From the NCBI RefSeq assembly GCF_006715085.1, contig NZ_VFMM01000001.1:2170001-2234000 (forward strand): a stretch of 64,000 bases of DNA, given 5' to 3'. A model generated the notes under the pieces. It saw nothing but the letters and a program-made list of their open reading frames with translations, was not told the DNA's origin and ran no database searches. This document shows positions 44,216 to 53,704 of this stretch, one piece after another. The position numbers were made by a program, and so were the translations under genes. Every line of letters begins with the position of its first letter. The first letter of the stretch is position 1. The DNA comes from Kribbella jejuensis (GTDB taxonomy: Bacteria; Actinomycetota; Actinomycetes; Propionibacteriales; Kribbellaceae).

Positions 44216-45532
44216 ATGCCGGAGCCCAATGAACTACTGCAAGCCGCACGGGAGCGGACGCCGTCGCGGCGGACACCTGGCGAGCAGATGTCCCGGGCAG
44301 AGCTCGCGGACGCGGTCTGCACCTGGCTGTGGGAGACGACCGAGACCAAGTACGAACTCGACGGGCACTACGTCGCGAAACTCGAACGCGGTGCCGTGCG
44401 TTGGCCCGGAGCGGCGTACCGCGCCGGCCTGCGCCATGTTCTCAACGTCGAGGACGACAGCGAGCTCGGGTTCGTCCCACCCGGTGGGTTCGGCACCGCG
44501 GAGCCTGAACCCGGACTGAGCTCGGTGGTCGATCTCGAGGACGAGCTCGTGGAGGCCGGCGACGAGTCGATCGCCCAGCTCACACTGGCCGAGGAGTCGA
44601 ATGTCGGCGACCTCACGGCCGGGCAGTTGCTGGCCGATCTCCTGCGCATCACCGAGAACTATCTCCGCGCCCCGACCAGGCCCTTGTACGTCCGCACTCG
44701 CGCCATCCGGGACCGGGCGTTCCGGCTGCTGTCCGGGCGACAGCCACCGAGCCGGACCCGTGAGCTGTACGCCGTCGGTGGCTGGGCGCTGACCCTCCTG
44801 GCCTGGATCTCGGTGGATCTCGGCCGACCGGACATCGCCGAGAACCACACGCGGACCGCCTGGGCATGCGGCGAGGCCGCAGATCGGGACGAGCTTCGCG
44901 CGTGGGTCCGGGCCGCACAGCACCGGGCCGCGTTCTGGCAGAACGACTTCGGTCGCGCGGCATCGTATGCCGAAGACGGGCTGCGGTACGCGACCGGCAG
45001 TTCGTTGCTCTATCTCGCCAGTGTCTTCGCCGTGGACCTGGCCCGTTCCGGCCGTCACGCGGAAGCCCGCGAGGCGTTGGCGATCGCCAAACGCACCACG
45101 GTCCGGCCTGATGTCCCGGAAATGGGCGGGCCCTTCCTGTGTACGCCGGAGCGCGCCGAAGGACTGTGGTCCGACGCCCACCTGGCAGTTGGGGAGGCGC
45201 ACCTGACTCTGCAGCACGCGGATCGTGCGATCGCCTTGTTCGAGGCGTCTCCGCATCTGGTCCGCAATTTCGGGTCCGAGCGCATGACCAGACTCCAGCA
45301 GGCGAAGGCGCACCTGCAGATCGGCGATCTCGACGCCGCGGACGAGGCCGTCGCGGTGGTGCTGACGACTCCGGTCGAGTACCGCGTCCGGCCCTTGATC
45401 CACCTGATCAACGAGGTCGCCGCCCTGACCCGGCTGAGCCGGCATGCGAACGATCCGAAGGCCCGGCACCTGCACGACGCGATTCGGGTCTTCACCCGGC
45501 ACCCCGCCATCCGGGTTGCCGCCGGCAACTGA
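44216..45532 (+). CDS. Helix-turn-helix protein with TPR-like C-terminus (copy 2)
   Basis: A 438-residue paralogue of the gene at 41990, collinear throughout (MSRAELADAVCTWLWETTETKYELDGHYVAKLERG shows the shared N-terminal domain in two pieces: residues ~25-42 and ~43-60). The helical C-terminus carries the same landmarks (LLAWISVDLGRPDIAENHTR, AFWQNDFGRAASYAEDG). Its promoter is intact, unlike copy 1. It probably binds DNA near its own promoter and senses a ligand or partner through the helical repeats; nothing identifies that ligand. The paired 2H gene follows after 12 bp. Confidence 0.82.
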   Translation: MPEPNELLQAARERTPSRRTPGEQMSRAELADAVCTWLWETTETKYELDGHYVAKLERGAVRWPGAAYRAGLRHVLNVEDDSELGFVPPGGFGTAEPEPGLSSVVDLEDELVEAGDESIAQLTLAEESNVGDLTAGQLLADLLRITENYLRAPTRPLYVRTRAIRDRAFRLLSGRQPPSRTRELYAVGGWALTLLAWISVDLGRPDIAENHTRTAWACGEAADRDELRAWVRAAQHRAAFWQNDFGRAASYAEDGLRYATGSSLLYLASVFAVDLARSGRHAEAREALAIAKRTTVRPDVPEMGGPFLCTPERAEGLWSDAHLAVGEAHLTLQHADRAIALFEASPHLVRNFGSERMTRLQQAKAHLQIGDLDAADEAVAVVLTTPVEYRVRPLIHLINEVAALTRLSRHANDPKARHLHDAIRVFTRHPAIRVAAGN

Positions 45533-45544
45533 AAGGAACCACCG

Positions 45545-46171
45545 ATGTTCGAAGAAGTGCGGGACCATTGGTGCTGCCGTCCCGACCGCCCGTTTTACTC
45601 CTGGCACATCACCTTCACCGACTGTCCCGAGATTGCTGCTCTGCAACTGTCGTACGCCGAGCTGATCGACGAGCTGCCCGGATTCACCGCGGTGCCTCCG
45701 CAGTGGTTGCACCTGACCGTGCACGGCGTCGGATTCACCGACCGGGTTCCGGATTCGGAGCTGGCTGACATCGTCGAGGCGACCCGGCATCGGATCGCCG
45801 AACTGTCAGCCTTCCCGGTGACCGTCGGCCCCGCAGTACTGGACCCGGAGTCCATTCTGCTGCCGGTACGCCCGATCCAGCCGTTCCAGCATCTCCGAGA
45901 CCTCGTTCGCGCGGCCATCTTCGATGTCTGGGGCGAAGACTCCGTTCCGAGGCTGCCCGAGATCGATCCTCATGTGGTCCTTGGCTACAGTCACCTTCGG
46001 GCGCCGGCAGCGCCGATCGCCGCGCGCGTGCAGGCCTATCCGGAACAGTCGACGACCTCGTCGGTCTCCGCCCTCACGCTCCTGTCGCTCACCCGGACGG
46101 GCCGCCTCTACCACTGGATTCCGAAGCTGACGATTCCGTTCGGGTCCCGTGCTCAGGTTGGCGAACCGTAG
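45545..46171 (+). CDS. 2'-5' RNA ligase/2H phosphoesterase family protein (copy 2, altered second motif)
   Basis: A 208-residue paralogue of the gene at 43332. The first 2H motif is intact (QWLHLTVHGVGF), but the second reads HVV (EIDPHVVLGYS) instead of HxT/S, so the hydroxyl residue is lost. The activity may be reduced or changed to binding. GAAAGGAACC precedes the ATG. Its 3' end overlaps the convergent FAD gene by 19 bp. Confidence 0.83.
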   Translation: MFEEVRDHWCCRPDRPFYSWHITFTDCPEIAALQLSYAELIDELPGFTAVPPQWLHLTVHGVGFTDRVPDSELADIVEATRHRIAELSAFPVTVGPAVLDPESILLPVRPIQPFQHLRDLVRAAIFDVWGEDSVPRLPEIDPHVVLGYSHLRAPAAPIAARVQAYPEQSTTSSVSALTLLSLTRTGRLYHWIPKLTIPFGSRAQVGEP

Positions 46172-48375
46172 GCGCGGAGGGAGACGACGTGGGCTCTGGA
46201 GACGCCGTTGGTGTGGTGGGGGGTTAGGCGGAGGTGGGTGGTGGGGGTGGGGGTTGGTAGGGGGTGGCGTTGGGTGCGGTGGTGGTTGTTGGTTACCTGG
46301 GCGATTGTTTGCCAGTCGCCATTGCCGTTGCGGAGTTGGAGGTCGTAGTCGGCGAGGAGGGTGGGGAGGGATTCGAAGGGGGTGCGGTGGTGGTGGAGAT
46401 TGATGAGGTCTTCGTGGACGTCGGCGTCGAGGATGACGACGATCTCGGAGAGGGTGACCGGTTCGGGCCAGGTGAGTTGTAGCCAGGGGTTGGGGTCCCA
46501 GGCGAGGTCTTCGGAGGACCAGAGGTTGGGGCCGCCGTACGGGCGGGAGAAGCCGCCGACGACCTTGTCGGGGGTGTACGCCGCTGTCTCGCCCAGGCGG
46601 ATGCACAGGCCCTGGCGGGGAAGGATGTGTTTCCAGGCGCGGAACTGTTCGGTCCATTGCTCGTCCGCCGTGGGATCGCGGTGGGCGAAGTGCACGGTGC
46701 CGGGGAGGGCTGCCGCCGTGGTGTGGACGGAGATTTCCGAGGTTTTCCGCAGGATGACGAAAGCGTTCGACGGATTGCCCGGACGCCACGACAAAGGCAC
46801 CGTAATCCAGCGCTTTTCGCCGGCCGCGACCTCTACAGTGCAGGAGTCGATCAGCTCAGCAGGCAGGTAGTTCTGGGGCTTGACCGGATCGTGGAGCTCG
46901 ACGGTCAGCGTGCCGCCGGTGGAGTCGACGAGCAGTTCGAAGCCATCGAGAACCGGGTCCACCGGGATGATCATGCCGATATCCGTTGTCAGCGGCAACG
47001 TTCCGGACGAGACCTCCAGTGCGGGCCGGGTCAACGTCGAGGAAGCGGTGGCAGTTGCCGAGAGCGCGAGGTTGGCGGGGTCGTCGTCGCTGACACCGAG
47101 GACGGAGGAGTCCGCGCGGGTCAGCGCGTGGCGCATCAGGGCGAAGTGGTCATGCGCCAGTTCGTGCGGCGTCAGTCCGTTGCGCAGGGCAACCGCCGCG
47201 CCGATGCCGGCGGCTTCGCCGAGCAGTGCGCAGGTGGCCATCACCCGGGTCGTTCCGAACGCGACATGGCTGGCGCTGATGTTGCGCCCGGCCATCCACA
47301 GATTCCGGACGTTCCGCGAGTACAAGGAACGCAACGGAATGTGGTACGCGCCGTCGGAGAACCAGTGCTTCGAACCGCGCTCGGACGCGTACACCCCGCC
47401 CGGCGGATGCAGGTCGATCGACCAGCCGCCGAACGCGACCCGGTCGTCGAACTCGGTCTGCTCGAGGACGTCGTGCTGGGTCAGCACGTGATCGCCCAGG
47501 AAACGCCGGTACTCACGCTTTCCGGGGACCGACCCGATCCACTCCAGGGTCAGGTTGTCGGCGTCGAACTTTCCGCTGTTCTTGATGTAGTCCCAGATCC
47601 CGTAGACCACGGCCTGCAGCTCGTCCCGGATCGCCTCGTTGTCGTCGACGACGTCCAGCTCGCCGCCCCATTCGATCCACCAGTACGCGCAGCCGTTCAG
47701 GTCGGTGCGGATCACCCGGCGGTCCGGAATAGCGGTTTCCGTGACGTCCCGCGCGAACCACGGCGGTACGAACCGGACCGGCTCGCCCGCGTCCTTGGAG
47801 TAGAACAGGATCGTGCTGCCGAGCGTGTTCGAGTCCGGTACGTCGGGCGCCCACGACTCGCCGTACTCCGATCGCGGCTCCCGCCCGGTGTGGAACTCCG
47901 CCCCGGCCAGCAGACCGACCAGCCCGTCGCCCGAGCAGTCGACGAACACCGGGCTGACGAACCGGATCTCCTTCTCCGACCCCATTTGCCACCCCGTGAC
48001 GGACCGGATCACGGCGTCCGCGGCCTCGACGGAACGTACGTCGGTGTTCAGGAACAGCGTTATCCGCGGTTCCGCGCGCACCGCCTCCAGCAGCACGAGG
48101 TCCCAGTAGTACGGGTTTCCGAGCGGATTGCGGTACTGGTTCTCCAGGAACAGCTCGCCCATGATGCCGGTCTCGCGGGCGAAGCTCTGGACGCCGTGCG
48201 CGGTCGCGCCGCACACCCACACCCGCACCTCGCTGGACGAGTTGCCGCCGAGCACCGGCCGGTTCTGCACCAACGCCACGGTGCTCCCCTGCCGCGCGGC
48301 GCCGATCGCCGCGCAGATCCCGGCGAGCCCGCCGCCGACGACGGTCAGATCGGACTGGACCTCGAGCTGCTGCAT
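46153..48375 (-). CDS. Large FAD-dependent oxidoreductase of a carbohydrate locus
   Basis: A 740-residue protein. Residues ~1-430 are an FAD_oxidored domain (DLTVVGGGLAGICAAIGAA, LGGNSSSEVRVWVCGATAHG, VDCSGDGLVGLLAGAEF, NLWMAGRNISASHVAFGTTR). The C-terminal ~300 residues are beta-rich with Trp-containing stretches resembling a discoidin-like carbohydrate-binding module. There is no signal peptide. It lies 10 bp after the RpiR gene at the end of the importer operon. The last ~90 codons are exceptionally C-rich, encoding a Pro/Thr/His-rich segment. Confidence 0.85.
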   Translation of the reverse strand: MQQLEVQSDLTVVGGGLAGICAAIGAARQGSTVALVQNRPVLGGNSSSEVRVWVCGATAHGVQSFARETGIMGELFLENQYRNPLGNPYYWDLVLLEAVRAEPRITLFLNTDVRSVEAADAVIRSVTGWQMGSEKEIRFVSPVFVDCSGDGLVGLLAGAEFHTGREPRSEYGESWAPDVPDSNTLGSTILFYSKDAGEPVRFVPPWFARDVTETAIPDRRVIRTDLNGCAYWWIEWGGELDVVDDNEAIRDELQAVVYGIWDYIKNSGKFDADNLTLEWIGSVPGKREYRRFLGDHVLTQHDVLEQTEFDDRVAFGGWSIDLHPPGGVYASERGSKHWFSDGAYHIPLRSLYSRNVRNLWMAGRNISASHVAFGTTRVMATCALLGEAAGIGAAVALRNGLTPHELAHDHFALMRHALTRADSSVLGVSDDDPANLALSATATASSTLTRPALEVSSGTLPLTTDIGMIIPVDPVLDGFELLVDSTGGTLTVELHDPVKPQNYLPAELIDSCTVEVAAGEKRWITVPLSWRPGNPSNAFVILRKTSEISVHTTAAALPGTVHFAHRDPTADEQWTEQFRAWKHILPRQGLCIRLGETAAYTPDKVVGGFSRPYGGPNLWSSEDLAWDPNPWLQLTWPEPVTLSEIVVILDADVHEDLINLHHHRTPFESLPTLLADYDLQLRNGNGDWQTIAQVTNNHHRTQRHPLPTPTPTTHLRLTPHHTNGVSRAHVVSLRAYGSPT

Positions 48376-48385
48376 ACAAGACCTC

Positions 48386-49273
48386 TCAGGTATCAGGCTG
48401 GACGACGGGCTGCCCGGGCCCGTTCGGATGATGTGCGGTCAGGTGGTCGGGCACCCGCTGGGCGACCAGGACGAACAGCAACCCGGCCGTCAGTACGTCG
48501 CTCGCCCGGCCGGCGAAGAACTCGGTCCAGTTCGCGCCGTTCGGCGTACCGGTATCGAGCGTGACGTCGGCGACCCGGCCGATCGGCGCGCTCGGCATCC
48601 CGGTGATCGCGACCGTGAGCGCGCCTTCGGCTCGGGCCCGCTCGAGGTAGTCGAGTGTTGTCGGATCGGTACCGGACCGGGTCACGGTCAGCGCGACGTC
48701 GCCCGCCCCGAGCAGGCCGGCGCCGATCTGTGAGGACTGCGGACCGTCGAAGAACCACACCGGGATGCCGATCCGCAGCAACCGGATGTACAGCTCGCGG
48801 GCCGGAACTGCGTCGCCCCACTCGCCGTAGATGTGGGTACGGCGGGCGCCGGCGATCGCGTCCGCGACCCGGGTGGCGGCGCCGAGGTCGATCGCGGACA
48901 ACGCGTTCCGCAGCGCGTTCGCCTGCGTCGACGCGAGCACGTTCAGCACCTGCTCCGGCGGGTCCGCCGGGCCGATCGCCATTCCGATGTCGCTCGCCCA
49001 GCCCGCTTCCAGACCGCGCCCGACCTCCATCGCCAGTGCGGCTCGCAGCGCCGGGTACCCGGCGTACCCGAGGTGGGTCGACAACCGGGTCACGGTCGCG
49101 GCCGAGGTCTGCGCGGTCTCGGCCAGCTTGGTGATCGAACCGCGCGCGACCTCGTCCGGGTGCGCGAGGATGTGCTCCGCGACCCGCTGCATCGCCCCGT
49201 TCAAATCGGGCAGCGCCCGCTTCACCAGCTGCAACGGGCTCGGACTGCCGGCTCTGTCCATCGAGGAATCCAT
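48386..49273 (-). CDS. MurR/RpiR-family transcriptional regulator
   Basis: A 295-residue protein from the ATG at 49273. N-terminal RpiR helix-turn-helix (MQRVAEHILAHPDEVARGSITKLAE ... ATVTRLSTHLGYAGYPALR split over residues ~25-75) and C-terminal SIS sugar-phosphate-binding domain (ARRTHIYGEWGDAVPARELY ... GDVALTVTRSGTDPTTLDYL). Such regulators respond to sugar phosphates. It sits within the importer operon, so it probably controls it; a candidate inverted repeat lies at the operon start. Confidence 0.9.
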   Translation of the reverse strand: MDSSMDRAGSPSPLQLVKRALPDLNGAMQRVAEHILAHPDEVARGSITKLAETAQTSAATVTRLSTHLGYAGYPALRAALAMEVGRGLEAGWASDIGMAIGPADPPEQVLNVLASTQANALRNALSAIDLGAATRVADAIAGARRTHIYGEWGDAVPARELYIRLLRIGIPVWFFDGPQSSQIGAGLLGAGDVALTVTRSGTDPTTLDYLERARAEGALTVAITGMPSAPIGRVADVTLDTGTPNGANWTEFFAGRASDVLTAGLLFVLVAQRVPDHLTAHHPNGPGQPVVQPDT

Positions 49274-49283
49274 CCCGTTATCG

Positions 49284-50663
49284 TCACGTATAGACGAACT
49301 GGGCACTGGCCACACCGTCGGTGTCGCTGACCACCCGCACCCAGTGCGCGCTGAAACCGGGCGGGAAAACGTGTGACCGCACCTGCCCCGGCTCGACCGT
49401 CAGGCTCTCTACCGCACCGAACCGGCCGTGCCCGTGGAAGTCGATCTCGACGGTGAACGTCATCGCGGTGTCCGAGAAGTTCTCCAGGTGCAGGCACTTC
49501 CCGTCGAAACCGGTCATCAGGTACGGATCGGACGGAACGCCGGCGGACACCGGTGTCTCCCACCACGGCCCACCCCAGCCGGCCGGCTTGCCGAAGCTCC
49601 ACAGGTCGTCGGTCTTCCCGAACCACAGCCCGGACTGCGGTTCCGCGGTCGTGGGGTTCAGCCCGTGACTCGGTGAGGCGTTGTCCGCGCCGGCGACGAG
49701 CATCCCGCGCCAAGAGCAGAAGTCGCCGAGCACCCACAGATGCGTCGAGATCGGGCGGACACCCCAGATCCGCCCGCCGTACGCCCAGGGCGAGAGCTCG
49801 TAGAACATCCCGTGGTGGTCCATCAGCAGCCGCTCGTGCTCGACCTCGCGGATCCGCGGCCACTCGGTCTGCCACTTGTGGTCGAAGCAGTGCGACGCCT
49901 TCGGCAACCTGTACCGCGTCCACCGCTGATCGGACTCGGTGAACACCTCGAGGATCGCCGACGCGCGGTCCCAACCGGTCGCGAAGATCGTCCCGCCGAA
50001 CTCGTGCCGCCCGCCGATCGCCGTGTACGGGTCCTCCCGCAGTACCTTCCACGCCGTACCGTCGTACTCCGCGAGCCGGCCGCGGGACCGGACGCCGGCC
50101 CACTCGGGCTCGGAGTACTCGTTCGAGCAGACGACCAGTCGGCCGAACGACGTGTAGCAGTCCTTGTAGTGGACCTTCATCTCACCCTCGGTACCGAGCT
50201 CGTCGTTCAGGTCGAAGAGCTGCGTGCATTCGTACGTCGTGACGTCCAGCTCGAACAGCTCACCCTCCATCGCGAGCACGTACACGTGCGTGTCCGGTTT
50301 CGTCAGATGCCGCGACGTACCGCAGACCCGGGTTGGCTGCAACTCGGGGATCGTGACGATCTTGTGGTCGGCCGTGATCACATGCGGACCGAGGACCAGC
50401 CGCGAGGTCGGAAAATGCACGAACCGGTTCGTGTAGGTGCCGTCCACGCCGAGCGTTTCCGACACCGTTTCCATCGAGAAGTCGGCGTCGATCCGGCGCA
50501 GGCTGACGCCGGCGCCGGACGACGCCTTGTGCGAGTTGTAGTTCTGGACGTAGAGCTTCCCGTTCCACGGCATCAACGAGCCGACGCCGAGCTCGCTGCG
50601 CGGCGGACCGAAGTCGCCGATCTGGGCGAGCTGCGGAAAGACTCCGGAAACACTGATGGTCAT
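49284..50663 (-). CDS. Unknown beta-propeller-like protein of a sugar-uptake operon
   Basis: A 459-residue protein I cannot assign to a characterised family. It has repeated beta-strand blocks with Gly-Lys/Trp patterns (MPWNGKLYVQNYNSHKAS, DTHVYVLAMEGELFELDV, SFGRLVVCSNEYSEPEW, GTIFATGWDRASAILEV), suggestive of a propeller. No signal peptide is seen, so it is probably cytosolic. The start overlaps the permease stop by ATGA. As part of an importer/FAD-oxidoreductase operon it may process the imported glycan, but no catalytic motif is recognisable. Confidence 0.8.
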   Translation of the reverse strand: MTISVSGVFPQLAQIGDFGPPRSELGVGSLMPWNGKLYVQNYNSHKASSGAGVSLRRIDADFSMETVSETLGVDGTYTNRFVHFPTSRLVLGPHVITADHKIVTIPELQPTRVCGTSRHLTKPDTHVYVLAMEGELFELDVTTYECTQLFDLNDELGTEGEMKVHYKDCYTSFGRLVVCSNEYSEPEWAGVRSRGRLAEYDGTAWKVLREDPYTAIGGRHEFGGTIFATGWDRASAILEVFTESDQRWTRYRLPKASHCFDHKWQTEWPRIREVEHERLLMDHHGMFYELSPWAYGGRIWGVRPISTHLWVLGDFCSWRGMLVAGADNASPSHGLNPTTAEPQSGLWFGKTDDLWSFGKPAGWGGPWWETPVSAGVPSDPYLMTGFDGKCLHLENFSDTAMTFTVEIDFHGHGRFGAVESLTVEPGQVRSHVFPPGFSAHWVRVVSDTDGVASAQFVYT

Positions 50664-51478
50664 TTGATTCCCGTATGGGTCATGGCGGCGATGAAGCGCC
50701 GCTGCAGGACGATGAACACGAGCAGGACCGGCACGATCGAGATCACCGAGGCGGCCATCGTCACGCCGGGCGCGATCTGACCCTGCTCGTCGACGAAGTT
50801 GGTCAGGCTGAGCGGCAGCGTGTACCGGTCCGGGTTGCTGATCAGGACCAGCGGCGTCTCGTAGTCGTTCCAGGACCAGACGAACGCGAGGATGCCGAGC
50901 GCACTCAGCACCGGCGTTGCCAACGGCAAGTAGATCCGGGTGAACACCCGCCACTCGTTCGCGCCGTCCATCCGGGCCGCCTCGGCGAACTCGGCCGGCT
51001 GGCTGACGAAGAACTGCCGCATCAGGAAAGTCCCGAGCACGGTGAACATCCCGGGCAGGATCAGTGCCCACAAGGTGTCGTACAGCCCGAGTTTCTGGAA
51101 GTAGATGAATCGCGGGACCAGCAGCAACTGCGCCGGGATGATCGCCGTCGCGAGGTACAGCAGGAACAACTTGTCCCGGCCCTTGAACGACATCCGCGCG
51201 AACGCGTAGCCGGCCATCGTCGCGGTGGTCAGCTCCCCCGCGACCCGCAGTACGGCGACGAACACCGACCGGCCGAACGCGGGCAGCACCGAGGTCGCGC
51301 CGCTCAGCACCGTACTGAAGTTGTCCCACTGGAACGGGTGCGGGATCCACTGCATCGGGATCTTGTACGCGTCCACGTCCGGCTTCAGCGCGGTCGAGAT
51401 CATCCACGCGAACGGCGCCAGGAAGGCGATGGCGAGCACCCACAGCGGGATCCCCCACCACCATTTCGACCTAGTCAT
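50660..51478 (-). CDS. ABC sugar transporter permease (MalG type)
   Basis: A 272-residue membrane protein with about six helices (first: WWWGIPLWVLAIAFLAPFAW) and the EAA loop FAEAARMDGANEWRVFTRIYLPLATP. It pairs with the upstream permease, overlapping it by 8 bp. Reading frames extended beyond the ATG in the neighbouring frame are shadows. Confidence 0.93.
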   Translation of the reverse strand: MTRSKWWWGIPLWVLAIAFLAPFAWMISTALKPDVDAYKIPMQWIPHPFQWDNFSTVLSGATSVLPAFGRSVFVAVLRVAGELTTATMAGYAFARMSFKGRDKLFLLYLATAIIPAQLLLVPRFIYFQKLGLYDTLWALILPGMFTVLGTFLMRQFFVSQPAEFAEAARMDGANEWRVFTRIYLPLATPVLSALGILAFVWSWNDYETPLVLISNPDRYTLPLSLTNFVDEQGQIAPGVTMAASVISIVPVLLVFIVLQRRFIAAMTHTGIK

Positions 51479-52403
51479 TCAGAGCCCTCCCTCGCTGTGC
51501 CCGCCACGTGAGCAGGGTCAGGACGAGTACGCCGGCGAAGGTCACCAGGCCGATCGCCGACGCGTAACCGAACCGGTAGAACTGGAAGCCCGTCTGGTAC
51601 ATGTAGTACGAGATCGTGGTGGTCACGTCACCCGGGCCACCGGCGGTGATCAGTGCGATCAGGCCGAAGCCCTGCGAGGCCCCGATGACCAACGTCACCA
51701 GCAGAAAGATCGTTGTCGGCAGCAACGACGGCCAGGTGATCACGCGGAACTTGGCCCATGCGGACGCGCCGTCGATGTCGGCCGCCTCGTACAGCTGCCG
51801 CGGCGCGTCCTGCAGGGCGGACAGATAGATCAGCGAGCAGTACCCGACGCCGCCCCAGACCGCCATCACGATCAGCGCCGGCAGCGCCCAGTGCGAGGAC
51901 GCGAACCAGCCCGGCCGGAGCCCGAACACGTCGAGCACCTGGTTGACCAGGCCGGCCTTCGGGTTCATCAGCATCAACCAGGTCATGCCGATCGCGACCA
52001 CGTTGACGATGTACGGCAGGAAGAAGATCGCCCGCAGCACGGCGCGACCTGGCAGCGGGCGGTTGAGCGCGATCCCGAGGGCGAGTCCGAGGACGACGGT
52101 CAGCGGGACCGACACCACGACGTACACCAGCGTCAGGCCGATCGCGTGCCAGAACCCCGGGTCGCGGGCGATCGCGACGAAGTTGTCGATGCCGGTGAAG
52201 GTGATGCCGCCGATTCCGGACACCAGATTCCAGTCGGTGAACGCGAGTACCAGCACGCTGATCAGCGGGATCAGCGTGAACGCCACGACGCCGAGCAGGT
52301 TCGGAGCGATGAACAGGAACCCGATCCAGCCGGACGGGCGGATCCCGCGGCCTTGTTCGGTACGGGCCTTCGTACCGGCGGTGACCAACGTGGCGGTGGC
52401 CAT
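51471..52403 (-). CDS. ABC sugar transporter permease (MalF type)
   Basis: A 310-residue membrane protein; first helix GFLFIAPNLLGVVAFTLIPL and EAA loop YEAADIDGASAWAKFRVITWPSLLP. Starts at the base where the binding-protein gene ends (shared junction at 52403), so translation is coupled. Together with the next permease it forms the channel; the ATPase is not encoded here and is presumably a shared MsiK-type subunit. Confidence 0.93.
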   Translation of the reverse strand: MATATLVTAGTKARTEQGRGIRPSGWIGFLFIAPNLLGVVAFTLIPLISVLVLAFTDWNLVSGIGGITFTGIDNFVAIARDPGFWHAIGLTLVYVVVSVPLTVVLGLALGIALNRPLPGRAVLRAIFFLPYIVNVVAIGMTWLMLMNPKAGLVNQVLDVFGLRPGWFASSHWALPALIVMAVWGGVGYCSLIYLSALQDAPRQLYEAADIDGASAWAKFRVITWPSLLPTTIFLLVTLVIGASQGFGLIALITAGGPGDVTTTISYYMYQTGFQFYRFGYASAIGLVTFAGVLVLTLLTWRAQRGRALND

Positions 52404-53704
52404 CAGGGCCTCCTCTCGTTCCGGGCGATCGCGGCGTCGGCGAGCCGCCGTACCTCACGGATCGCCACCCCCGGGTCCTTCTCGCCGAGCCAGCACAGGT
52501 CGCGCTGCTGCTTGACCGCGAGCGAGATCTCCGGGAACCCGGTCAGCCGGGTGTCGGTGGCCAGCTTCGGGTCGGCGGTCAGCACGACCCGCTGGAAGGA
52601 ATCGAGGTCGAAGTACTTCTCCGGTTCTTTCCCGAGCATTCCGGCAACGACCTGGTCGTCGGTGACGTCGCCGAGCACCGGCAGCTTGCCGCCCTTGAGC
52701 ATCGGCGTCGCGCCCTCGGTCAGCCAGAACTTCACGAACGCCCAGGCCGCCTCGAACTTCGGCGACTTCGGGTTGATCATGATGAAGTTGCTGAACGAGC
52801 CGCCGTTCCAGTCCCGGCCGTCGACCGTCGGCGGCGGCGCGAACGCGACCTTGAAGTCATGCGGGTACTTCTTCGCGTCGTACAGGTACCGCAGGTTGAA
52901 CGGCGCAGTCGACCAGAGATGGAACTCCTCGCCCAGAAAGGCGTTCTGCTGGTACGCGTCCAGGTGCCGGGACAGGACCTCGGTCCACGGAAACGCCGTT
53001 CCGTCCGCGATCATCTCCCGGCCGAGCCGGAAACCCTGCTCGAAGTGCGGATCGCCGAAGTTCGAACGGTTTCCGTCGTACCAGTAGTTCGGGCCGAGCG
53101 CGATCCGCGCGACGTCCGGGACCGTGTACACCCCGACGGTCCGGTCCGTGGTCAGTTTCCGGGCCGTCGCGCGGAACTCGTCGATCGTCCACCCGTGCGG
53201 CAGCTCGACACCCGCCTGCTGCCGGAGCTTCTCGTTGAACAGCACGAAGAAGGGCTCGCGCGCGGTGGCGAGCGCCTTGACCTTGCCGTTGTCGATGTAC
53301 GACCGCGGCTGCTCGGTGTCGAGGAACACCTGCAGCTCCGGGTCCGCCGTGACCCGATCGGTCAGGTCCGCGGCAAGTCCGGACCCGGCCCGGAGCGCCA
53401 TCGCGCCCAGCGAGTACGTGAAGTACACGTCGATGTCGACGCCACCCTGGAGCGCGGTGTCGAGCTTCAGGTTGCCCCGGTCGTCGTTCACGAACCGTGT
53501 GTACTCGACCTTGTACTGCGGAAACTTCTGCTGGAACGCTTTCACCACATCGGCCGGCCCCGACGCGGCGGGCACCCCGCCCCACACCTGCAGAGCACCC
53601 GAGCGCCCGCCGTCGTCCCCGGAACACCCAGGAAGCACGGCAGCCGTCAGCCCCGCCCCGACCCCGGCGAGTACCTCCCGCCGAGAAAATCTTTTGCGCC
53701 TCAC
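52403..53704 (-). CDS. ABC transporter solute-binding lipoprotein (sugar type)
   Basis: A 433-residue family 1 binding protein. The N-terminus combines a twin-arginine-like motif (RKRFSRREVLAGVGAGL) with a lipobox (AVLPGC), so it is probably exported folded through Tat and lipidated. The mature protein starts ALQVWGGVPAASGPADVVKAF. It is the first gene of the six-gene operon ending at 46153. Start GTG at 53704. Confidence 0.92.
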   Translation of the reverse strand: MRRKRFSRREVLAGVGAGLTAAVLPGCSGDDGGRSGALQVWGGVPAASGPADVVKAFQQKFPQYKVEYTRFVNDDRGNLKLDTALQGGVDIDVYFTYSLGAMALRAGSGLAADLTDRVTADPELQVFLDTEQPRSYIDNGKVKALATAREPFFVLFNEKLRQQAGVELPHGWTIDEFRATARKLTTDRTVGVYTVPDVARIALGPNYWYDGNRSNFGDPHFEQGFRLGREMIADGTAFPWTEVLSRHLDAYQQNAFLGEEFHLWSTAPFNLRYLYDAKKYPHDFKVAFAPPPTVDGRDWNGGSFSNFIMINPKSPKFEAAWAFVKFWLTEGATPMLKGGKLPVLGDVTDDQVVAGMLGKEPEKYFDLDSFQRVVLTADPKLATDTRLTGFPEISLAVKQQRDLCWLGEKDPGVAIREVRRLADAAIARNERRP

